From assembly GCA_903813345.2 (NCBI GenBank), contig CAIIXF020000002.1, forward strand, positions 17,489,467-17,553,466: a stretch of 64,000 nucleotides of DNA. The letters are read 5' to 3'. The stretch is from Owenia fusiformis. Its lineage: Eukaryota; Annelida; Polychaeta; Sabellida; Oweniidae. A model generated the notes under the pieces. That model saw only the letters and a program-made list of their open reading frames with translations. It searched no databases and was not told the DNA's origin. Made by a program: the position numbers and the translations under genes. Below, one piece after another: positions 1 to 12,500 of the stretch (position 1 is its first letter; each line of letters opens with the position of its first letter).

Positions 1-1106
1 TTGTAACAATCCCCGAAGCTAAACCCTTCTCCGAATCCGAGCAGTTTTCCGAAACCCAGTTGTTCGAAAATAAGGGGATCTTATCTTAAAAATACAATTT
101 CTTTAATTGGAATCACGTTAACATCATTGCAAAATTAGGCTAAATATGCTAAGTCAATACGTTAATTGTTTAATGTTTAGCCTACGAAAGTTCATGGGTA
201 ACTTGAGAACTAGAAAATACAACCAAATACTTTTCGAACGTACAATAGCAATATTTCTCACCTAACGTCTGCATAATTTTAGGAACGTATTTTAAACACA
301 TGATAGCCAAATATATCAAGATACTATATCTGCCTAATGTAGTTATGTAGTGTTCAAAAAGTTTTGAAACATATTTTATCTAGATCCTTCAGAAATTAAC
401 TTATCCAATAAATTACTGTACTAGCTCTAGTATCTTGCATGACTCGTTCATAAAATTCTTTAATTCTACCTCGTTCCCAATACGTCCTCAGACAGACAAG
501 AAATTGAAATCACACCCGTTTGTTTGCGTGACAGAATATGCCACGCAAAAATACTTATACGCACTTTCTCTGATTATTGTCAAGCAAATACAGTTTAGGA
601 GAAGAAAATAAAAAAACAAATGCCGGAAACGAAGGCCGAAAATCAAATTCCAAGTGATTAGGTTTAGAATGCTTTGTTCTTTCATGATTTGATAAGAGAC
701 AGAGACTAAGAAATTAAATGCGACGAAATATTTTGACAACGTAATATTGTATACTGTTTTATGTTTAAAGTTCTATGCGTTAACTTATTTTATCTGTTTC
801 AAAATGTTTCATTTTATTTTGCCTATAAAAAGAGATTGAAGAAGTTAAGATAAACTGTTCCGTAATATATATTGTGTTTTAATAACCGCTTTAAGATCAC
901 AATGTAAAATAAATCCCCCGTTCCTGCCATTCTAGTAGCACCATGTAATGGGTGCAATTCTAAGTGAGAAAGAGAGAGAGATCTATAAACATCAGAATGC
1001 GTCCATCCCATTAATTTGGCCAAATACATGGCATGAAACTGGCGTAAGCTTAAGTTGGTACGTCCCCCTTTCTCTGGTAAATCATGACTATATTTTCGGA
1101 GTAATG

Positions 1107-1148
1107 GGTTTCGGACAACTGGGTTGGGTTTCGGACAACTGGGTTGAC
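1107..1148. repeat. Short tandem duplication
   Basis: A unit of about 20 bp, beginning with gtttcggacaactgggttg, occurs twice in a row. It is a minor simple tandem repeat inside the DPH3 intron. Confidence 0.6.
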
Positions 1149-1422
1149 CCCTATCGGACCCCTATATGAAAAGGTACATTTTAATATATAACACAATGAG
1201 GGGTAAATGTTTCATAGTTGGTCACGAACGCCATAAGTGCAAAGAATTGTTCAGAATTTTAGAATTTTGTGTTGGATTACGGTACTCACAAGTGTGGTTT
1301 CTCTTAATAATAGTTCTATGCGTATTGTGTGGAATTGTGTTGACATTTACTTAAGTTAAGTGCATTACATGTGATAAATCAGTATCTGAAATTTTAATTT
1401 GAGTACTTTTACATTATGCCCC

Positions 1423-1750
1423 AATCACGCAAATCCTTTGAATGTCCTGCGACATCCCGCAAATTTAGGTGGATGTTTCGCCAATCCTGCAAATTTAGGG
1501 CACTTTGTCTAAAGAAATTGCCCCTCTGTGAAGTCTTAGGGTGGTTACCCTGTTAACTGTCCCGCAATTAGCGTGTTTGTCCCTCGAATGGTCCCGCGAA
1601 ATCCCGCGAATTTGATCGAAATTCGACCTATTAGCGCAATCACGCAAATTCCTTAAATGTCCCGCAAAATCCCGCGAATTTAGGCTGATGTCCCGCAAAA
1701 TCCAGCGAATTTTTGGCACTGGGTCTAAAAAATCTGTCCCGCCAGAAAAT
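1423..1750. repeat. Degenerate tandem repeat rich in cccgcaaa / cccgcgaa words
   Basis: Two copies of a block of about 208 bp begin at roughly 1423 and 1631. Each starts with aatcacgcaaat, contains several tcccgcaaaatcccgcg-type words and ends near a ggcact..gtct segment. The internal 20-30 bp words are themselves repeated. No coding potential is seen, and the small ORFs across it are by-products of the repeat. Confidence 0.6.
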
Positions 1751-1968
1751 CTTTGGGGGTTGACAGTACTGCAAATATAAGAGGGCACACACTTTATAAG
1801 CCAAACTAGAAGCAATCCAAGATATACAAATGTCATTCATGTACATTATGAATATACTTTTCCATATATTATTGCACAATGGTCTCCCAATTTCTTATAT
1901 TCGCCATTCTACTGACGCAATGAAGCAGTGAAATGGACTCTAGATCTAGTTAGAAAATTTAATCTCAC

Positions 1969-2076
1969 CTTAGTTATTTCAAAGCGATCGCCACACGGGC
2001 AGGGATAATAATAGGTTTCGGTGTCTTCGTCGTATTCAAAGTCTTCAATTTCAACCTCATCGTGATAAACAGACAT
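1969..2076 (-). CDS. DPH3: DPH3 (diphthamide biosynthesis protein 3), exon 1
   Basis: On the minus strand an ATG at 2076-2074 opens 36 codons that end at a GT donor (gtgaga, 1968-1963). The peptide starts [18 protein letters not shown] and continues to a CPCG zinc-knuckle half and DRFEITK. This is the start of the CSL zinc finger of DPH3/Kti11. Cys26 and Cys28 are the first two of the four zinc ligands known for this family; the second pair should lie in the next exon, beyond position 1. DPH3 is a small (about 80 residue) iron- or zinc-binding electron carrier. It works with DPH1-DPH2 in the first step of diphthamide synthesis on elongation factor 2 and is linked to Elongator through Kti13. 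Exon 1 ends in phase 0. Identity is confident from the near-unbroken family signature; the gene is partial only because of the window edge. Confidence 0.93.
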
Positions 2077-2587
2077 ATTTCATGATATAATGTAAATTCT
2101 CAAAACTTCTCACGATTTTTAAAACCGGAAACGGAAATCAATTAGTATGTCATGACACACCACAAAAGGTATCACAACACTGAATATAGCAACTTCACAA
2201 CCAGTTGCGATGAATATGATACTCATACTAATACAAACATCATGATTTAAGACAAATTGTATAGAATGTAAGCACACTACGTGTATATGATAACGCTGAG
2301 GCCCAATTCTTTCCGAGCGAAGAATGCAGTCATGTAGCCTACGGTATAGCTCCGCCAAAATTAGTAGCCGAGTACAAAAATTCTCCCATTTGTGCTTACC
2401 TGTTTATTATTAACTAAAAATGATCGTGACAAAACTAAAGTGGAACTGAGTAACCATGTTGTAGCTTTACTTTTGTCGCGCTTAACAAACGTTTAGGGCA
2501 AAGCCTCATTTTTATGATGTTTATTTGAAAATATAATTTGTCCCCTTTACCTTCAAATTGTTTGTTTACGAATGGTTTGAGAAATCA

Positions 2588-2627
2588 GCAGGGGCGGATC
2601 CAGGAACCAACAAGGGGGGGGGGGGCA
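2588..2627. mobile_element. Possible transposon terminus followed by poly-G
   Basis: The segment caggggcggatccagg followed by a G run resembles a DNA transposon end I have met in invertebrate genomes. No matching inverted end was found within about 1 kb to the right, so this is at most a solitary or truncated terminus. Confidence 0.25.
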
Positions 2628-3400
2628 ATATTTTAGGTCAGAGAAAAAAACTTCCGTAAAATTTTATTTTGACCATCTATTTTCAATTTTGAGCTGGTGT
2701 AAGTTTTGTTTTCTCATCTTCAAAGCTCTTCGTTGATGATGCTTCAATGTACCTTTATCCTTCTAATTAACCACGCGGTACTAAATTCGACCGTTGATTC
2801 AATTTTTTGTTTGAAAAGAATTCAAGGTGTATCTTATCTTATTTGGTTCAGCGGGTGGGAATCCCTCATTTCATTTCATCATACGGCCGAACCAAAACCG
2901 ACCGACTGTCAATTTAACATTTTACTTACGAAAACGCCATTAAAATTCCTTTGGATTAATATAAAATCACGCCCGCTGATCGTACAAAATGGATAGAATG
3001 GGGGGATTAGGCGATTTCTGCAAGAAAACTCAACAAATTTGGAAGATTTATTTTTTCAAGAGAAAATTTACAACTGAATTGCCAAATGAATAGGCGCAGT
3101 GCATGACAAAATACGTTAGGTCATCTAGTATTTTTTTGAACTGATACCCTTCTAAGATATGAAACTAACTTTAAAAGTGAGCTATGTCATTAGTATTGTA
3201 ATAATAACGTCCCATATACCTATTCATTACAGGTCGTGTATACCATTGTTGCCCGATTTATAGCAAAAACATTGACGTTTGCACGTTGGTGATGATGCGC
3301 CTTTTTAAATAGATCTCATATCTTAGAAGCATCAGTTCAAAAAGAAGACGAAGCTCTCTTTCAAGAAGTCGTGAAGTCAAACGAATGCAAAGGGTACACT

Positions 3401-3805
3401 AGAGGCAATCTGCGCGAGATTCCATTTTTTGGTTCGGTTTTTGGCGCATGCGCTTCAAATCCAGCAATTTAATTGGTTCAAATTATTTTAACGCATGCGC
3501 AATCACTAACTTATAAGAACATTTAATTTGAGATAGATGCCACTTACGTTCATTATTTCACAGCAGTCCCTACCCATGATGCACCAGATAGTGCGGGAAT
3601 ATTTTTGTTTAGTGTCAAAATAAAAAGTATACACCCAAAACAAATGTAATGACATAATATCAACCTGCCCCGGATTTGTAGACGTGTGTTGTACAAACTT
3701 AAACCGAACCGATGGCAGAAAAGCACTTTGAATCATGGGAATGAAGTACTTCCTTTAATGAAAAACCGAACCAAGTAAAAACCGAATCTCGCGCAGATTG
3801 CCCCG
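3401..3805. mobile_element. Inverted-repeat (MITE-like) element, 405 bp
   Basis: The ends are inverted copies: left ggcaatctgcgcgagattc from about 3404, right gaatctcgcgcagattgcc ending near 3802. A further inverted pair, ggttcggttttt / aaaaaccgaacc, sits just inside. Direct ACT triplets flank the element at 3398-3400 and 3806-3808, which could be a 3-bp target duplication. Two gcatgcgc words lie inside. There is no transposase ORF, so it would be non-autonomous. Confidence 0.65.
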
Positions 3806-4244
3806 ACTCAAAGGGTAGAATAAGATAATTTATCCCATACTTGGACGTGTTACGGGTACATAAAACCGGTTTGTAAAAACTTATATTTTCATCAGCGGGC
3901 AGATATAGCTTTACGTCCCGCTCCGAGCGGGCAGATATAGTATATCTGCCCGCAACGTCATATTCGCGGCTCGCATGTTTGTTCATAATTTGTAACGTTT
4001 GCGTAATGACTGTAAACGACAATGGAGAAAACACGGGCAATCGGGATCTGTTTGATGGTTTAAAAAAAGGGAAAGTGCATCCACCTAATCAATCAAAAAA
4101 TCGAGAAAATAAATGTGGGAATATTTGAGAGAACAGGAAAATCCGCCCACGGCCAAGAAAACAAAACTGGACATGAATATTCTAAAATATTTCCACGATT
4201 GAACAATGTGAACCAGATGACCAAGATTGGTATGGGATAAACAT

Positions 4245-4386
4245 ATTATCCTATAGTCGGTTCAGGATATTGGGATTATCCCTTGGCCAATATAATATAT
4301 TTTCCCTCGGGACCTGCGGCCCTCGGGCAAATATATTATATTAGCCTCGGGATAATCCCAATATCCTGAACCTCATATAGGATAAT
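4245..4386. repeat. Foldback hairpin, family member 1
   Basis: The arms attatcctata..ggttcaggatattggg and cccaatatcctgaacc..tataggataat fold back around a short GC-rich loop near 4310-4322. The stem reads through ggccaatataatatatttt, then ccctcggg next to the loop. The inner stem matches that of the hairpin at 37837-37995, so both look like copies of one foldback/MITE family. Confidence 0.7.
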
Positions 4387-6407
4387 CTCTATATACTCGG
4401 ATCATACTGGTGCTGCCATCTTTATATCCTCCCAAGATGTTTTTATATGATCTTTGTGCCATTTTAAAGGGGCCAAGAAAACGTGTCGATTTTTTGTCTT
4501 GTTGAATTTTGGATCTTTTACATATACTCTAGTAGCTCATGCTGGTTGAGTATGCACTTACGCATGTCCAGGGACTTTCTCTTCAAAAATCATCTAAGTC
4601 AAGGTCATTGATCAATTTTTGCTTGGTTTCATATTTGCCACTGAAGGCGAAATAGGTCAAATGTCCACGCCCTTTACTCCGGGAATAATTCCTCCCATTT
4701 TTGTATCTCCAGAACCGTTGGACAGAGGAGGTTGTGTGACCACTCAAAAATTCTATTAGATAAATCGTCCAGTGAAAGAGTTATCCGATGGGAATAACCG
4801 AGAGTGTAGAGCGGGTATGGGGGGGGGGGTCTTCAGCCCGGGCTTCAGCCACATAAATTGATTCTTGACTGATATGTCTACACTATACGTAAAGAATAAC
4901 ATATTCACAACATAACAACCCCATAACAACCCATGAAAAAATATGTCATACTTTAATCCATATCATGGGCTATATGCGGGCTTCATAGGCTTTCATGAGT
5001 TCACTTGAAATCCCAATCTAATGAATGAAATGACTCCATCTTTCAAGCTAACAGTACTAGTACTACATACAAAAATGAACACGCGTATTATTATGCAGCC
5101 AGGCATCCTTCTAAGCAGGAGTCCAGAATCCGTACCTCAATCCAGACCTTCTTTCCAAAATTGGAGCCCTGCATACGGAGGATGGTAACCAGGGGGCTCG
5201 GGGGTCTTTAAAAGCAAGTTGGTTAAGCATGATAAAAATTTGAAGTGTTGATGGGGATGGATGGGTTCGAGCTAGCTATGGCCATGTATCAAATGTGCTT
5301 CGGTAAAGTCAAAACATCCGTACTATTTCCAAATATTATGATTTGAAAAGTATAAATGCCATATTTCAATACTTTAATTGGCTGATTTAATTTCACACAT
5401 GGTGGCATTTAATAATCTTATTTTGATAGTTAACAAAATATAATGAATAGAAATAAGAACCAAGCTATACATCAAAGATGTATTTATTTGGATCCTAAAC
5501 AACAATAAAAAGTCATTAATTTACATTTCAATTACATAAATAAACAATTCATAAGAAGAGATTAATGAATAAGAATTAAGTTATTCAGATTGCTGTTTTA
5601 AGGAGTCCGCTATCGAGATACTAGACACCCCATGTCCAAAGCATAAAGTAGAATGTCCCCGGGAAGCAAACTTACATAGACTCTTTAACACTCTTTTCAT
5701 AGAAATTAGAATTAATCATTTTGATCGAAATATTTGGTCACTTGATTAGCCCATGCTTGGTTAAGCCATTTCAACTGAACCCCAGGAACTGAATCATAAA
5801 ATGTATTTGTTTCGACTTCTTTTTCTAATAAATAATAAGTCATTCAAAAATGCATAATTGTACTAGAAATTAGATACAGAATATGTGTTACGAACTGATA
5901 TCGTTTGGAAATAAAGTTCTAAGTCACCGCCTGTTAAATGGCTTTGTCTCAGTTTGTCAATTATTTGGAAAACATTTCATACTTGAAAACAAATAAAAGT
6001 AAAAAGTCTTTCAAACTTATAAAATATTAACATATTTTTCATCTTTAAATCTATTGTAGCCCGAAACTATAAGCTCAATGGGGTCAAAATGCGAACGCTA
6101 CATGAATACAAATGTCGTAAATGAATCACCTGTTTTAATTCACGCTGTCGCCAAGCAGTCGAATCGTCTGCTTTGAGTGCTAGTGTTTGGGCTAAGGGGT
6201 CCGTTTTTGACAGCTCTATTTCTGCATTCATAACTATTGAGTGAATTCAGTATATGTACAGTGATATTCGAATGAGCTTCTAAAAAACTTTCGAATCGAA
6301 TTTTGATTGAAAAATTACGTCATGGGTACAACGGAATACTTTTAGCTTCGGAGTTATATTGCCCATTAGTATCAATCACTGCACATCGGAACAAATGAAT
6401 TCAATAG

Positions 6408-6504
6408 GAGTTTAGATGCTGCAAATCAAAACGAATAATGACTTCTGAAACCGGGTTGGATTATATTATTGAAAATAAGGAGTTTATTAAAAAGTTGGCG
6501 ACAG
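6408..6504 (+). CDS. INF2: INF2 coding exon a (DID/FH3 segment; first visible)
   Basis: Thirty-two codons plus one base, ending at donor gtgagt (6505). The peptide includes MTSETGLDYIIENKEFIKKL, which matches the armadillo-repeat part of the INF2 DID (human reads similarly around its GIEYILSNQ stretch). The final g joins ct of the next exon to give Ala, restoring the A-L-D-T junction typical of the family. An in-frame TAG at 6405-6407 forces an acceptor nearby; AG at 6406-6407 is the simplest, but AG at 6409-6410 or 6414-6415 is possible, and the polypyrimidine tract is weak. The first ten or so residues (E F R C C K S K R) fit the family poorly, so the 5' boundary is uncertain. An internal ATG at 6438 could be an alternative start, but the match continues as an internal domain piece, so upstream exons are expected. 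Confidence 0.75.
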
Positions 6505-9500
6505 GTGAGTGAATATTCAAGATTACTTTTAAAAACTTTTAAATTGTTTCACTTCGCAGTAATACCATTGTTTCACATGTTAAAGATGTAGCTTAACTAT
6601 ATTTCATATTTAATGTGATTCATTTCGAATATATTGCATGATGTATTTTTCAAGCCCCAAGCTACCCTTGTCAAAACATTTTATGTGAATTACAATTTCA
6701 AAGTAAAATATACTTTTAAAACAAATTTATAATAGCTCAATAAGAGAAACAATCTGGGTAAGTAGAGATTTATCCCATATATCCAAATTCACTAGTAATA
6801 TAATGCTACGTTTTTTATTCATATTGAGTATAAAACGACCATCAAATTTGACTCGAGTTTGACCTTAAAGTTTTAGAATGTACGTTAGCAGACAGACAGG
6901 TGAACAGAATAGGACGGACAAATTCGCCGGCCATATAAAATCACTTTATTAAGTACATTTTCAAGACATCCAAGAGTAGAATAGTAAAAAGGAATAGTGG
7001 TCAGATCGTAATTATAACAATAACACCATCTTGTAAACATTTAAATGCTAAATCAAAGTAGAACTTCAATTTTTGATTCGTTAATAATACTGAACTGAAG
7101 ATTTTTAATATCAACTGAAATTGTCATTTCAACTCTAATGTCAAATAATTAACTCCAATAAACGTATACAAACGTTAACTAGCAGACTGGATAAATATCA
7201 TTAATTGTCTCGTTATGGTAATTATATACTGTATATATTAATAATAACCGCATGTAAATATTTATAACATATATTTGATCGTGAATTCTATTAAGTGTTA
7301 AAAACAGATGTTGAGAATGTAATTATATATGTTACGTAATAATCAATCAAACAATTATGCTATTTTGATATGTACTTTTCATAGTGTGAACCCCATGTAC
7401 CTATTTTATACGCGTAAATAACTAGGTCGGTTAAAAATATGTAATTAGTGCAGTGCAGTCAACCCAGGCGCTTTCGTTCAGTGCATAGTATGTTTACTCC
7501 TACCCTGGGGCCAAAAAAAACTAGGTGTAATTACTACCTTTAAGAAGTCAAACTTACTCACGGGTTTTTAAGGCGTTACTGACTTTTTTCTCAATGACAA
7601 TGAGTGGTTTTCATTTCAAGGTAGGTTTATATCAAATTGTAAACAATCAAACTTAACCATCCCGAGAAGCCACAACTAAGTGTGTAGTCTAGCTACAAGC
7701 CCATATGACACAGTTGTCAGTTCAGTTCACTGTTGTGTAGATAGTCCAGGGTCTTGAATCAAGACTACTAAGTGTGAGACGACGTCTATTTCTCTTTACC
7801 AGTCATAGGATATCATGTGTCCATTTGTTGGTAGTCCCAGACAGGTGTCATATAATGGTATTCATTAATTGCTAAACGATCGTGATCTATCAAAAGGTTG
7901 CCATAGTACTTTGGAAAAGGTCTTGTTTATACCTTACTACCTGGTCACCTCTGGAGGAAGAGGGGTCGCAACCTTTGGCTTCATTGATATAGAGTTACCC
8001 TGAATGAGCATCGCATCAAAGGACACGCCTGACCACCCGAATAAGTCAATGAAATAAATGTTCAAATCTCCATAAATCATCCTATAACAAGTGATGGTGG
8101 ATATTGGCTTTCTTTTCAATTTCATTGACGTGAAGACAAGTGTCAATGTACTGTTGTGATAGAATATAGGGTGTCTGACAAGGATCTCGACTGAAGCGCA
8201 ATATTACGCAGATTCATTTCAAATCAAAACGATAACCCATATTCTGCCACTTGGCTAGGGAAATGTCATGGCTTCCAATGCTATCTATGCTATTGTTTTA
8301 TTGCCTTCATCTTATTTTGATTAGCCAAGTTATCCCACTGGGAGTTCCGTGCTGTCAAATTATTAACCTCATCGTTCATCAATCTTCTCCAGATGTCTCT
8401 CTAACTTTATTACTATATTAATACACAAAAACATGGAACGTTAGTATTTCTAGGCCGAGTTATTCTTAATCTTATCTATTAGTGTTATTTACCCCCCCCC
8501 CCACACACACACGTACCCTTCCTACTTGAAATTGAGATGTGTGTGACAGTTGGGAATCATGAGACCTTGAAGCCCGATTAAGAGATGACTGTTTAGTTGA
8601 CCAGATGCATATTGGGATAATTCATTCACCCGACAGTGTAAATGAGACGATATCTGGTAATTAAAAATCCTATTGAATATGCATCGTTTACACATAAACT
8701 GTGTCTCATCAGGGCTCGGGCGTGAGATATCATAATTGAGACACTATTAGTATGTGTACAGTGGGGTGACCAGGAAGAAAAAGAGAACATGTTCACTAAA
8801 ATCTTTGACTCAATATTTATGATTAGTTAAAATAGGATAGCACGGGACCGGGATACAAGAGCCCGAGTTCTCTTGATATTTGGCAACTGGAAAATGTTTG
8901 ACATTTGTGAATATGAGAAAGAACAACAATATTAGCAATTCACGTTATGAGTAGAAATAAGTTAGAGCGATGTACGTCAGAATGATACAGCGACAATGGG
9001 TTCTATGAACATAACTTTCTCTCAACCCATGCCTCTTCTGAGATGGTTCATTCTGGGGGGGGGGGGGGTTCTATGGGTTTATACTTTGGAGGATTTTGTT
9101 GCCTGGTTTGAATTGTTTGTATTCTTAATATTGTCCATTAATTAAAATACAAACAATACGTTACAAAAGTGCACACCTCATCTGTGTATATGTTTGTGTT
9201 TATAATTTAATATTGTGTATTTCTTTAAGATCATTGTGTTTCCGTTCGTCTTTTTGATGCATATGGTTGTATCAGAATCTGGAATATAATCGCTCCATGA
9301 TATTATGTGTCTGTCCACATGTTGCGTGTTATCATAATTACATGCTAATCCTGGCTTAATCTGTTTGATAATCCTTCCATTCTTATCTTGACATGATACC
9401 ACAAACTTGGAAGGTGTGAGAAAACTCAATATGCGATCATTCTGTCGGTAGGAAACGTAGAATAAGTAACTTGACTGAAGGTAATCACCAAGACACGACT

Positions 9501-12500
9501 CCCCATCGAATATCGCGTTAAAATGTTCAAAATAAAGTTCGCGTATGTATCATTTTATGGAAATTGAAAATGGCAATACATAAACAGACTTTTTGAAATG
9601 CATGGCCTTAGAGGAAAGTTAGAGTTGACTGGTAAATGTATCATGCTAATAACTTGATGCTTGTACCTGAATATAATGTCACTAGGAACTTCCTCATGTG
9701 GTCAAGGTGGTCAAAGCTTGTTCGAATTCTTTAAAGTGGTTTCTAATCCGGAGGAGGTTGTGTTTTCAGAAATCGCCAATTGTGATTTAGAATATAAAAA
9801 TATTTCGATATGTTTTTCATAACGTGGTCAAGGCGTATTATTTATGGATTTCCGGAGTTTATTGTGATTTTCGATAGCAATGATGAATGTTGAAACTTCC
9901 TGTGGTCAAGTACTGTTTTAAGTTTGCTATTAATATTGGACTGAGCCTGTTGGTTTACCTCCTACCTCATTTAGTGACCGCATTCCCGCGTTGAACGCAC
10001 ATATCATGCAACGCGTTCTCATGATGTATTCCACTTTCAATGTCTTTTACATTTAGTGTTTGATCTTCGTGTATTTTTAGAGAATTATGATATTGACCTC
10101 ATTCTTTTCTACAAATGTATTCAACGAACACTATTTGTTGTTATGATTTTGAAAAAAGTGGCCTCATAACTAATATAGGTGAGGTCACTCTCGTCATGTT
10201 TTGTCAAGAAGGCCAATCAAATGCCCTGCAATAAATCATAGATATCATACTTGTAAGTTGTAATACACCCATTTTTGTCAAAAATTAAATAAATAAAATC
10301 ACGTATGATTTAGCGCTATTTGACTTTTTATATTTGACTACTTTGAGTACAGAGGTTAGATCCAGATGAAGCTTTCTTTTACGAAGCTATGTAATATTTT
10401 CACTTTTGTAGATTGTATAAAAAGCTTCTAAGATAATATCTAACTTCTGTATTTGTGTGTATATCTAATCACAGCGACAATGGAATAATATGTCTGTTAG
10501 TTATATAAATATATGGAAATTAAGGGCAATAAATTTCAGCATGGCCATCACCGATTCCAAATATGCCATATTTTGATAAAACAGTTACCCATTATTTTTA
10601 CACACTGCGCTGCTGTTTATGGCCTAGTCACATAGCCCGGCCGATGTACGGCATCGGTAGAGCTCGGTGGATTTTTTTGGTGCCACCGAGCTCTCCTCAT
10701 CGGAAGCAGTGCTCGGTGACGTGAACGGACTCCGTCCGGACATCTTCAGGTACTATACTTTCCAAGGCTCTGTCCCACATCGGCCGGAGCTCGGCCGGTG
10801 TCAGTTAAAAAAACCTCGTCCTCTGGTTGTCTCAGATGCACGGGACACCGACCGATACTCGGCCGTGCACCGGCCGACGTGTGTTCTGATGTGGTTACGA
10901 TGGGGCTGCGATGAGGGAGCTCGGTGAGAGCCCGGTGAAATTTAACTCCGAAGTTAAAATTTCACCGAGCTGCCACCGATGCGGTTTTAAGCAACAAACG
11001 CCACGGATGTCCGGCCGGTGTCCGGTCGGTGTTCGGCCGAGTTCGGTGAAAATTGCATCGCTGGCTCATCGGAACCTCATCGGCCGGGCTATGTGACTAG
11101 GCCATTAGGAACCAGCGCTACCGTTTTGGAACACTCCATCGACACTCGCGGCCCAGGTTCCCCCGGACAGGTTCCCATGAGTCTAAACGATTCTTTTCTT
11201 TTATTCACCCCTTGACTGGCTTATAAGATCTTATGTAAAGTCAATTTCCTTTTGAAAATTGAATACTAAGTAAATATATAACACTAAAATAAAAAGTAAA
11301 TACTAATGTCTTAGCAATATCAGAATCCAGAGATGTGCACTTCAACCCCGTGAACTAATGGAGAAATGGAAATGTTCACGTTCCATGGCACCATGTTGAG
11401 AATACGTAACCGGTTATCTTTAACAAGTACATTTTTACAATCCTTAGTGATATGTACTTTCTGAGAATAGTAGAGGATACTTGGCTTGTGACCCCCTTAT
11501 CCCCGATCTCTGTTTAATCCTCACTGTTCACATTTTACTTCATTGATCTTACCCTGTTGATATGGTTACCAAACATGCACAATTCACCAAGAATACAATA
11601 AAGTACACTTGACACGTGACGAATACAATTTTATTATACAATACAGCTGTGACTGTACTATACGAACACAAATTCATCAAATGAAACGCAAAAGAACCGA
11701 ACGTCCAACCTTTAAACTGAACTCCTCAAGATCGTTGTTTGGTTTCTATCTATTCACTCATTGCACATATACGAGGCTGTATTTGAGGTCCCGAAACCCG
11801 ACTCCCCCGCCCACAAAGGCTCTGTTGTTTCACATATTTGCAAAAGGCTTTAAACAAGGGCTCAAATGTAGCACAAAGGCCAAAGAAATGCTAGAGTAAA
11901 AAGTCAATATAAAATCTTTATTTGCAGTAAGATTTGGGTAGAAAATTCAATAAACTATTTTCTTAGATAAGTGTAAACATTTCGCCTTTAACTTTTACTT
12001 TATGTTTATATATTCTAAAAATCCTGTGAACAGAAGAACACTCTTAAGTCCATAAGCTTCATGCTGGTGTAATTTGTTATTAATTAAGATATACTGGGCC
12101 TAATTAATGTATTTTGCAAATCCCAGCAGGTATTTTCAGAGTCAGAGTTATATTCGCAGGAGCCCTTTAAAGCAACTTTGCTGAAATGGGCTAAATTGTA
12201 CTCGTATTTAAAAATCCAAAGCACATGCCTATTGTAGCAGTCAATGTTGCAGCTAAATGAATCGATATTAAAGTCAAACAGATGAGAAGGACAACCTGAA
12301 AAGAGAAACACCAAAATCAATCGAACGTCAAGTTGACTTCGATCCTCAAGAATCAGGCCAGTTTTTGGGGGATTCACTTCTCAAAGAATTCCAGAGGATC
12401 ACATTTGACAACTTTGGCCCAAAAGCACTTGAAAATGCTGAGAATGGTGAAAGTTGAATTTGATTTTTGGTCCCCGAAACTCCCATGGAACTCATCAGTC

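Larger units (their letters stand above)
1..1968 (-). other. DPH3: DPH3 first intron (partial)
   Basis: This stretch lies downstream (minus strand) of the DPH3 exon 1 donor. I searched it by eye for the second half of the CSL zinc finger (a Cys-Pro-x-Cys exon) on the minus strand and found none, so the remaining exons should lie beyond the left edge. It contains a degenerate repeat at about 1423-1750 and a short tandem duplication near 1107-1148; otherwise nothing is recognisable. Confidence 0.6.
2077..6407. other. Intergenic / upstream region between DPH3 and the first visible INF2 exon
   Basis: This gap between the divergent genes should hold the DPH3 promoter (just right of 2076) and perhaps 5' exons of INF2. 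I looked for the conserved start of the INF2 DID (a Trp-Met-x-x-Phe stretch and a Asn-Tyr-Ser-Gly stretch) on the plus strand and did not find it. It contains a possible transposon end at 2588, a 405-bp inverted-repeat element at 3401-3805, a hairpin at 4245-4386 and several homopolymer G runs. Confidence 0.5.

Noticed and set aside
10667-11215. Three plus-strand ORFs at the GC-rich element
   Set aside because: They arise from GC-rich repeated words within the MITE and its flank and show no domain.
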